A stretch of 9,563 nt of DNA from assembly GCA_031257415.1 (NCBI GenBank), contig JAIROR010000018.1, forward strand, positions 1 through 9,563, written 5' to 3'. Position numbers and translations under genes: made by a program. Numbering within the stretch: position 1 is the first letter of the stretch; every line of letters begins with the position of its first letter. Of this stretch, positions 5,701 through 9,563 are shown in pieces. Source of the stretch: Holosporales bacterium (lineage in GTDB: Bacteria; Pseudomonadota; Alphaproteobacteria; RUG11792). Below the pieces are notes generated by a model. That model was given only the letters and a program-made list of their open reading frames with translations. It had not been told where the DNA came from and did not search any database.

Positions 5701-5866
5701 AAAACTAAATTTGAGTCATCGGCCGGGCACTCTTGAAACAGAGGGTTTCTGAGTATTATTCTTTGAAACCTTCTTTATATACAAGAAATATTGTTGTCGC
5801 AATGATATCTGAATTGTTATAGTATTGTATATAATAGGTCTTTTATAGCATGTGAGGAAGATCAAG
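5701..5866. other. Intergenic spacer after the MORN gene
   Basis: No convincing gene or terminator is present. Weak competing hairpins exist: GAAAC 5735-5739 with GTTTC 5745-5749, and GGTTTC 5744-5749 with GAAACC 5765-5770. A perfect -10 hexamer TATAAT lies at 5830-5835, but I find no matching -35 box at 16-18 bases. It sits upstream of the tiny reading frame at 5867. Confidence 0.4.
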
Positions 5867-5962
5867 ATGAATATGGGATTTAACCCAAACTCCGACGAAA
5901 GTATCCCCCTCTATGGAAAAATTTTGTTCAAAGGAATAACAAAACTATTGCTTCGCTCCTAA
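5867..5962 (+). CDS. Possible 31-residue small protein
   Basis: ATG at 5867 is preceded by GAGGA with 8 bases of spacing, a better RBS than those of several neighbouring genes, and a TATAAT hexamer lies 32 bases further upstream. The peptide begins MNMGFNPNSDES and ends KGITKLLLRS, with a basic, hydrophobic C-terminal helix. The stop codon enters a perfect 12-bp palindrome at 5962-5973. I recognise no family, and at this length chance cannot be excluded. A 13-base segment (5881-5893) recurs inside the transposase remnant at 6118-6130, so this may instead be rearranged debris. Confidence 0.25.
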   Translation: MNMGFNPNSDESIPLYGKILFKGITKLLLRS

Positions 5963-5973
5963 TAACGCGTTAT
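5962..5973. repeat. Perfect 12-bp palindrome
   Basis: ATAACGCGTTAT is fully self-complementary and overlaps the stop codon of the possible 31-residue gene. It could be a protein-binding site or a chance palindrome. I see no second copy in the window. Confidence 0.4.
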
Positions 5974-6016
5974 GACTTAGCAGAACCTAATTGGGGTAGC
6001 TAACAGGGGTAGAAGC

Positions 6017-6212
6017 ATGAGTTTTCCAGAGTGGGTGAAAAAAATTCAAGGAGCCTCGAACAGTCATCAAGCGCACCAAGGGGCACTACTACAAATATGA
6101 AGTCACGCATCCACATATAACCCAAACTCCAAAAGATCGCTCGAGAGGAGGCAAGTTGCCACTGGTATTTCTGGGGGATTCCGGATCGGAAAAATCCACA
6201 ATCTTTCGTTGA
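6017..6212 (+). pseudogene. Decayed, truncated transposase N-terminus with frameshift
   Basis: The reading starts MSFPEWVKK at 6017. A run of seven A (6038-6044) then shifts the frame. Ignoring one A restores FKEPRTVIKRTKGHYYKYEV, and the frame continues with KDRSRGGKLPLVFLGDSGSEKSTIFR to a stop at 6212. The order FPEW, KEPRT-IK, YYKYEV, RSRGK and a following LG is what I recognise at the N-terminus of a group of IS-encoded DDE transposases; I cannot fix the IS family by eye. The catalytic domain is absent, so this is a relic. I see no terminal inverted repeats. It sits directly beside the tandem MORN-like paralogues, whose expansion could be linked to past insertion activity. Confidence 0.6.
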
Positions 6213-6239
6213 TTCGGTACCCCCTCTTTTCCTCTCCTC

Positions 6240-6275
6240 TCCTCAAAAAAACACTTCCTAACTATCATCATTGAG
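6240..6275 (-). repeat. Degenerate fourth copy of the paralogue leader
   Basis: TCCTCAAAAAAACACTTCC followed by TAAC, TATCAT and ATTGA resembles, with gaps, the RBS-to-promoter segment ahead of the three paralogues (6771-6811, 7351-7394 and 7881-7925). It lies at the end of the first paralogue and next to the transposase relic. It could be the stub of a lost fourth gene. The match is gapped and AT-rich, so confidence is limited. Confidence 0.3.
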
Positions 6276-6762
6276 GTTGGTGATCCGCAAGTGTGTTAAC
6301 CTGCAGATATTTTAATTCACCATTTTCCCATTCGCCACTGTACGTTGCCCCCTTAGTTGTTATATATCGGCCATTTCCATGCGCCTTACCATTCGCAAGT
6401 TGGCCGCAGTACGTAACTTTGTTATCTGGCCCGTCAATGTCGGGCATGACTAGGTTGAAGAGCACGTACTTGCCATTCAGGGGTTGCCTATCTTTTGCAT
6501 CACAAATTTTACCTCCAATCATAATGATATCTTCGTTCATTGTGCGAATTTTCAGGTTCCCAGTCGAATCATCATTCACCACCGAATCACCATTCACCAC
6601 CGAATCATCACTATCCACCGAATTACTACTCGATACCGAATCAGTATCCGACACCGGATCATCATTCAATTTCGAATCATTACCCGAAGCAGAAGCATTG
6701 CTCACGGCTCCTCCGAATGCTGCTACCGCAACGAGACGCCACAATTTAAATTTCGCATTCAT
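6268..6762 (-). CDS. Exported MORN-like paralogue A with Ser/Asp-rich linker
   Basis: A 164-residue protein. The start at ATG 6762 is 9 bases after GAGG; ATG 6768 is only 3 bases after it, and paralogues B and C have the same spacing. The signal peptide MNAKFKLWRLVAVAAFGGA (1-19, cleavage near SNASA) is nearly identical to those of B and C. It is followed by a degenerate six-residue repeat of the DSVVND type. A motif shared by all three paralogues comes next: IC, then a short Lys/Asp-rich stretch, then Q-LNG. The protein ends in two MORN units: TYCGQLANGKAHGNGRY and TYSGEWENGELKYL. The likely destination is periplasm, surface or outside the cell. Function is unknown; relatives with MORN tails are seen in other intracellular bacteria (recollection, not searched). 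It has its own promoter. Confidence 0.82.
   Translation of the reverse strand: MNAKFKLWRLVAVAAFGGAVSNASASGNDSKLNDDPVSDTDSVSSSNSVDSDDSVVNGDSVVNDDSTGNLKIRTMNEDIIMIGGKICDAKDRQPLNGKYVLFNLVMPDIDGPDNKVTYCGQLANGKAHGNGRYITTKGATYSGEWENGELKYLQVNTLADHQPQ
6562..6675 (-). repeat. Degenerate 18-bp tandem repeat in paralogue A
   Basis: About six units starting ACCGAATCA on the + strand recur every 18 bases and encode six-residue acidic units (DSVVNG, DSVVND, SNSVDS and similar). It occupies the same place in the protein as the hexanucleotide repeat of paralogue B. Confidence 0.7.
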
Positions 6763-6850
6763 CTTCATTTTCCTCAAAAAATACACTTCATAATATAACA
6801 CTACCATAATTGAAAAGTTAACGCAACTTATAAAAGAATGTATTGCGCAG
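6690..6850 (-). repeat. Shared promoter and signal-peptide cassette, copy A
   Basis: This roughly 160-bp block covers the upstream region, promoter, RBS and signal-peptide codons. It matches 7281-7413 and 7803-7963 closely, with only scattered substitutions and short indels, and similarity drops abruptly after the signal peptide codons. The far end (AAGAATGTATTGCGCA) is shared with copy C only. Confidence 0.88.
6792..6821 (-). promoter_or_regulatory. Probable promoter of paralogue A
   Basis: On the minus strand TTAACT (6821-6816), an 18-base spacer and TATATT (6797-6792) would start transcription near 6785, about 20 bases before the ATG and just ahead of GAGG. The same layout recurs before B and C. 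The -35 match is only four of six bases. Confidence 0.45.
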
Positions 6851-6860
6851 ACGTTTCACC

Positions 6861-7343
6861 TCACTTATTCCTCCTCGCGATCACCTTATTTCTGCCATGA
6901 TTGAGATTGGGATTGAGCTTGATTGGTGTCAGATATTTTAATTCACCGTTCTTGTAGTGAAAATTATATCCCATTTCTCCATCAGGTGTTACATATGAAG
7001 CAGATTTGTCCACTTGACCTTCTTTGAGCAGACAGCAGTACTTTCCCGCCGGCCAGTCCTTATCTTTTGACTCGTTAACGAGTAGTATGCACGGGCCATT
7101 CAGAAGTTGCCCATCTTTATCGCAAATTTCACCTTTGTGATTAATAAAGGCAGTTTTGCCCAAAGTAAGGAGTTTATTTCTCTTATCCTGGCCCCAGCTC
7201 CAGTCAGGAACAAAGTTAAAAGCAGAGTCAGAGTCAGAGTCAGAGTCAGAGTCAGAGTCAGAGTCAGAAGCAGACGCACTGCTCACGGCTCCTCCGAGCG
7301 CAGCCACCGCGACGAGACACCACAATTTAAATTTCGCATTCAT
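6861..7343 (-). CDS. Exported paralogue B with (Asp-Ser)n linker
   Basis: A 160-residue protein with the same signal peptide cassette as A and C (MNAKFKLWCLVAVAALGGA). An uninterrupted run of about seven Asp-Ser pairs follows, encoded by a hexanucleotide repeat. The middle part keeps the shared IC-KDGQLLNG motif. The C-terminal MORN-like segment is eroded: GKYCCLLKEGQVDKSASYVTPDGEMGYNFHYKNGELKYL retains spacing but has lost most consensus residues. The protein ends in a basic tail (RNKVIARRNK). Start at ATG 7343, 9 bases after GAGG; 7349 is the alternative. The (DS)n linker resembles flexible stalks of surface proteins, which is an analogy only. Confidence 0.8.
   Translation of the reverse strand: MNAKFKLWCLVAVAALGGAVSSASASDSDSDSDSDSDSDSAFNFVPDWSWGQDKRNKLLTLGKTAFINHKGEICDKDGQLLNGPCILLVNESKDKDWPAGKYCCLLKEGQVDKSASYVTPDGEMGYNFHYKNGELKYLTPIKLNPNLNHGRNKVIARRNK
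7225..7266 (-). repeat. Hexanucleotide microsatellite, seven exact copies
   Basis: GAGTCA is repeated seven times without interruption, encoding Asp-Ser pairs directly after the signal peptide of paralogue B. Gain or loss of units by slippage would change linker length by two residues each and would not switch the gene off. Confidence 0.97.
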
Positions 7344-7413
7344 CTTCATTTTCCTCAAAAAAATACACTTCATAATATAATACTACCATAATTGAAAAGT
7401 TAACGCAACTCAT
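7281..7413 (-). repeat. Shared promoter and signal-peptide cassette, copy B
   Basis: Second copy of the block described at 6690-6850. It is closest to copy A in the promoter and RBS part and closest to copy C in the signal-peptide codons, which suggests mosaic exchange among the three. Confidence 0.88.
7374..7403 (-). promoter_or_regulatory. Probable promoter of paralogue B
   Basis: TTAACT (7403-7398), 18 bases, TATATT (7379-7374), identical to the boxes of paralogue A. Predicted start about 25 bases before the ATG. Confidence 0.45.
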
Positions 7414-7430
7414 TAGTGAAATAAATATAG

Positions 7431-7874
7431 TTACTGGAGCTTAGGTTGCCCAGTAAATTCACCATTTTCCCATTCGCCACTGTACGTTGCCCCATCAGCT
7501 GTTGTATATTGGCCCTTCCCATGCATTTTGCCGCACTCGAGCTCGCCTTCGTAGTTATCCCCGTTATCCCACTTAAATGCGCCTCTTCCATGCATTTTAC
7601 CATCCCTAAGTAGGCCAAAGTACGTACCTTTGCCCTCTTCTCCGTTAATGTCTGTCATACTTGCGTTATATAGCGCATACGTTCCGTTCAGAGCCTGATT
7701 ATCTTTTTTATTACAAATTTTATCTCCGATCATAATGGCAGTTTTGTCCATTTCTCGCATTTTCCAGCCACCAATCGACAACATTGAATTAACATCCCAC
7801 TCTGAAGCATTGCTCACGGCTCCTCCGAGCGCAGCCACCGCAACGAGACACCACAATTTAAATTTCGCATTCAT
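7431..7874 (-). CDS. Exported MORN-repeat paralogue C, no acidic linker
   Basis: A 147-residue protein. The signal peptide is the shared cassette, with cleavage likely near SNAS. Unlike A and B there is no repetitive linker; the shared motif ICNKKDNQALNGTY follows after about 30 residues. Three clear MORN units close the protein: TYFGLLRDGKMHGRGAFKW, NYEGELECGKMHGKGQYTT and TYSGEWENGEFTG. This is the best-preserved MORN domain of the three and may be nearest to the ancestral form. Start at ATG 7874, 9 bases after GGAG (ATG 7880 is 3 bases after). The last unit is identical to paralogue A over 38 bp. Confidence 0.84.
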   Translation of the reverse strand: MNAKFKLWCLVAVAALGGAVSNASEWDVNSMLSIGGWKMREMDKTAIMIGDKICNKKDNQALNGTYALYNASMTDINGEEGKGTYFGLLRDGKMHGRGAFKWDNGDNYEGELECGKMHGKGQYTTADGATYSGEWENGEFTGQPKLQ

Positions 7875-7963
7875 CTTCATTCTCTCCCCAAAAAACACAT
7901 TCCATAACATAACACTATCATAAATGAAAAGTTAGCGCAACTCATAAAAGAATGTATCGCGCA
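7803..7963 (-). repeat. Shared promoter and signal-peptide cassette, copy C
   Basis: Third copy of the block at 6690-6850 and the most diverged around the RBS (CTCTCCCC instead of TTTCCTC on the + strand). It shares the outer AAGAATGTAT-CGCGCA end with copy A. Confidence 0.85.
7906..7935 (-). promoter_or_regulatory. Probable weak promoter of paralogue C
   Basis: CTAACT (7935-7930), 18 bases, TATGTT (7911-7906). Both boxes are one base weaker than those of A and B, so expression could be lower. The spacing is the same. Confidence 0.35.
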
Positions 7964-8016
7964 ATAATTCCGCATTATCATCATTTGTTATAAAGTGCAC
8001 AGTAGGAGTTGCGGGC

Positions 8017-9138
8017 TTAATTCGGTATTTGGAGGATGTCCACGTCATAGCCCGTGTCACACCATTTTTTAACCTCTGTGTAGTATTTTTTGAATAGCGA
8101 ATCGAGTTCGCTCAGTTTTTTGAATTCGCCACTTTCAAATATAAATGGATCTACTCCGCAAAACTTAGGTCTAAATTTTTCCATTTTGTATCTTTGTCCC
8201 GATATCCTGTCGATTGGTTGACGGCATTGCTGAAGCATCATCTGTATCACGTGATCTTGGTTTTTGACGAGTTTTTTCATAACATATGTATCGGTTGAAT
8301 ATAGATCCCTATGTCTGATTAATTTTATTTCGAGTGCTCGTTCGAGTGCTTTTGCAAGGTGTATATTCATTGATGTATTCCATCTGGCTCCCCAGAAATT
8401 CTTGGTCAAATAAACAGAAGCTTCGGCAAATTTTTTTGCTAGGTCCCTGCTGAGAAAATACCATTTGCCACCTTCGAATTTCAGTCCGTCTACGATTTCC
8501 CTTGCTTCATTTTTCGAAAAAATGCCAAATAGCACAGCTGTATGGATGTTGTAATGTATTTCGTCTGCTCCTATGTTATTCTTTGAATTAAAAGCTGTGT
8601 ATAAAACATTTCTGACATCCAAGTCGCTAATAGTAAAACCATGTCTTCCGATGAGCTGAATAATGTTTGTTTGTTTTAAATAATCAATGTGCCCAGCTTC
8701 TTGGTATGAGTATTTTATGTATTTGTTGATATCTTCGTTAACAAATAGATAGTTACTGACATGCGAAAAGACTGTATGGGAGGCGTCGTGAAGCAGTGAG
8801 GCGACCTGCTCTTTTATCCCGGCTTCCGCTTTTTTCACAATCGCCAAAACTCCAATACAATGTTCAAAGCGACTGAACCTTGGCAATCTAGGCCCAAAAT
8901 ATCTTGGAGGCCCAGATTGATCGACTTCTTTCAGTCTTTCCATGATTGGTGATTTAACAACTTCGATGACGATTGGTGATGGATCAGCTATAATTTCCCC
9001 CCATATTGTTTCAAGATCACGGTCGTGTTTTTTGACGCCCATTATAAACTGCGATACAAACAGGAACAGCAAAAGCAATAGGACGAGACCACCCAGAATC
9101 CATGCTCTGCCACTCCTGTCATCTTTTTTGGTCAACAC
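8017..9138 (-). CDS. Membrane-anchored HD-domain phosphohydrolase-like protein
   Basis: A 373-residue protein. A short basic N-terminus and one hydrophobic helix (about 12-33, WILGGLVLLLLLFLFVSQF) precede an HD domain. The metal-site residues are visible: H93 in RFSRFEHCIGV, H117-D118 in SLLHDASHTVFSH, and D192 in GADEIHYN. This is the layout of the dGTPase/SAMHD1/YdhJ-like branch, which hydrolyses nucleotides or related phosphate esters; the substrate here cannot be told from sequence. The C-terminal 150 residues are helical and unrecognised. Start is GTG at 9138, supported by AGAGG 7 bases ahead and by the placement of the membrane helix. The membrane anchor is unusual for this branch. With a short positive N-terminus the domain might face either side; Arg/Lys on both flanks leave topology open. 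It is followed by the paralogue array and is divergent from an Hsp70-like relic. Confidence 0.85.
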   Translation of the reverse strand: MLTKKDDRSGRAWILGGLVLLLLLFLFVSQFIMGVKKHDRDLETIWGEIIADPSPIVIEVVKSPIMERLKEVDQSGPPRYFGPRLPRFSRFEHCIGVLAIVKKAEAGIKEQVASLLHDASHTVFSHVSNYLFVNEDINKYIKYSYQEAGHIDYLKQTNIIQLIGRHGFTISDLDVRNVLYTAFNSKNNIGADEIHYNIHTAVLFGIFSKNEAREIVDGLKFEGGKWYFLSRDLAKKFAEASVYLTKNFWGARWNTSMNIHLAKALERALEIKLIRHRDLYSTDTYVMKKLVKNQDHVIQMMLQQCRQPIDRISGQRYKMEKFRPKFCGVDPFIFESGEFKKLSELDSLFKKYYTEVKKWCDTGYDVDILQIPN

Positions 9139-9186
9139 AGAATTGCCTCTGCAAAATACACTGTACTTTGTTTGTAACTATAAACC

Positions 9187-9248
9187 AATTCTTCATTATG
9201 TGGAAGAATTTTTATATTGCCAGTTTTATTGTTTAGTGGCAATAAAAC
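9187..9248. promoter_or_regulatory. Two adjacent hairpin-forming inverted repeats upstream of the HD gene
   Basis: AATTCTTC (9187-9194) pairs with GAAGAATT (9203-9210) across 8 bases and is followed on the + strand by three further T. GTTTTATTG (9223-9231) pairs with CAATAAAAC (9240-9248) across 8 bases. An overlapping alternative is ATTGCCA (9216-9222) with TGGCAAT (9237-9243), so the second element can fold in two exclusive ways. It lies between two divergent reading frames and could be an operator, a leader hairpin of the HD gene, or a weak bidirectional terminator. Confidence 0.45.
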
Positions 9249-9317
9249 GGATCTTCGCACATCACTCGCGCTTATTAAGTGTTTTTCTTATGATATGGCA
9301 TGTCAAGCAGCGGCTCC

Positions 9318-9563
9318 ATGCGTTAGGATTTCGATATCTTTTTTATAAATTTCACTCCCGATGGCACCAACGTTGAGTTAATTACAGACCCCGGCTCTCG
9401 CTCCAGTGCCAAATTGTTTCCTACGATGGTTCAATATCCAAATTCCCTTGACACAGTTTTTGGAGCCTTTGCTTCGAACGATCGCTCTTATTATCCCACC
9501 ACCACCTTTTATGATCTGAAATTTCTTATTGGCCGCCATTACAGTGAAATTGCCTCCGAGATC
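9318..9563 (+). pseudogene. Broken N-terminus of an Hsp70-family protein, continues past the window
   Basis: From 9360 the frame reads DGTNVELITDPGSRS, SAKLFPTMVQYP, SLDTVFGAF, FYDLKFLIGRHYSEIASEI to the window end. This follows the order of the Hsp70 ATPase lobe: the DG-NVE-I strand, GSR-TP-V-Y, and the K-LIGR helix. The first motif, the phosphate-binding GIDLGTT loop, is missing. Just upstream, ATG CGT TAG GAT TTC GAT ATC (9318-9338) looks like a damaged MRLGIDF start with an in-frame TAG at 9324 and a missing Gly-Thr segment. No alternative start with an RBS is evident. The likely state is a pseudogene or a gene with a sequencing indel. A shortened functional protein from a downstream start is less likely because it would lack the loop. 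No promoter is assigned. Confidence 0.45.

Noticed and set aside
5735..5770. Hairpins after the MORN gene considered as a terminator
   Set aside because: Stems are only 5-6 bp, compete with each other, and no T run follows.
6089..6271. Minus-strand frame of 60 codons across the transposase relic
   Set aside because: It overlaps the recognisable transposase remnant on the other strand and has no RBS at its start; the first codons coincide with a degenerate paralogue leader.
6293..6793. Plus-strand frame of 166 codons opposite paralogue A
   Set aside because: The opposite strand carries a signal peptide, RBS and MORN units conserved among three paralogues. The antisense frame stays open because of the 18-bp repeat.
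7107..7391. Plus-strand frames opposite paralogue B with Arg-Val or Glu-Ser repeats
   Set aside because: They arise from the GAGTCA repeat, which has no stop in any of these frames, and lack conserved starts or RBS.
9247..9344. Plus-strand frame reading TDLRTSLALIK, considered as the missing phosphate loop of the Hsp70-like gene in another frame
   Set aside because: The resemblance to IDLGTS is short, lies about 110 bases too far upstream, and joining it would require an extra frameshift and an unexplained insertion.

Overview
This window reads as a stretch of an alphaproteobacterial chromosome, most plausibly from a host-associated lineage of the Holosporales or Rickettsiales kind. That placement is inference. 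It rests on the moderately AT-rich base composition, on a PBP2 whose HCW...GHG...SCD pattern resembles alphaproteobacterial homologues as I remember them, on several exported MORN-repeat proteins, on decayed mobile DNA, and on a high load of short tandem duplications. No rRNA, tRNA or CRISPR array is visible.

Layout. Positions 1-323 hold a near-consensus + strand promoter and a candidate short structured RNA. Positions 324-3314 are a minus-strand operon read as long leader, Smr-domain protein, penicillin-binding protein 2 (mrdA), and a small unknown protein. Its promoter at 3286-3314 is strong, and a roughly 250-nt leader carries a 14-bp tandem repeat. Positions 3434-4465 (minus) encode an exported low-complexity protein with a C-terminal coiled coil. 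It is divergent from an exported MORN-repeat protein at 4663-5700 (plus). The region 5701-6267 is gene-poor and contains a decayed, frameshifted transposase N-terminus.

Positions 6268-7963 hold three tandem paralogous genes on the minus strand. Each has its own copy of a roughly 130-160 bp cassette (promoter, RBS and signal peptide) followed by a different linker and a divergent MORN-type tail. Positions 8017-9138 (minus) encode a membrane-anchored HD-domain phosphohydrolase-like protein started at GTG. Positions 9318-9563 (plus) hold the broken N-terminus of an Hsp70-like protein that runs off the window.

How it fits together. The left part is core cell-wall elongation machinery (PBP2), separated from its usual RodA neighbour. 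The centre and right are accessory: five proteins with apparent signal peptides, four of them MORN or MORN-like, could form a surface or secreted repertoire. Coding-region tandem duplications are all multiples of three bases, while the clearest non-coding one (14 bp) is not, so reading frame appears to be under selection and most of these genes are probably expressed.
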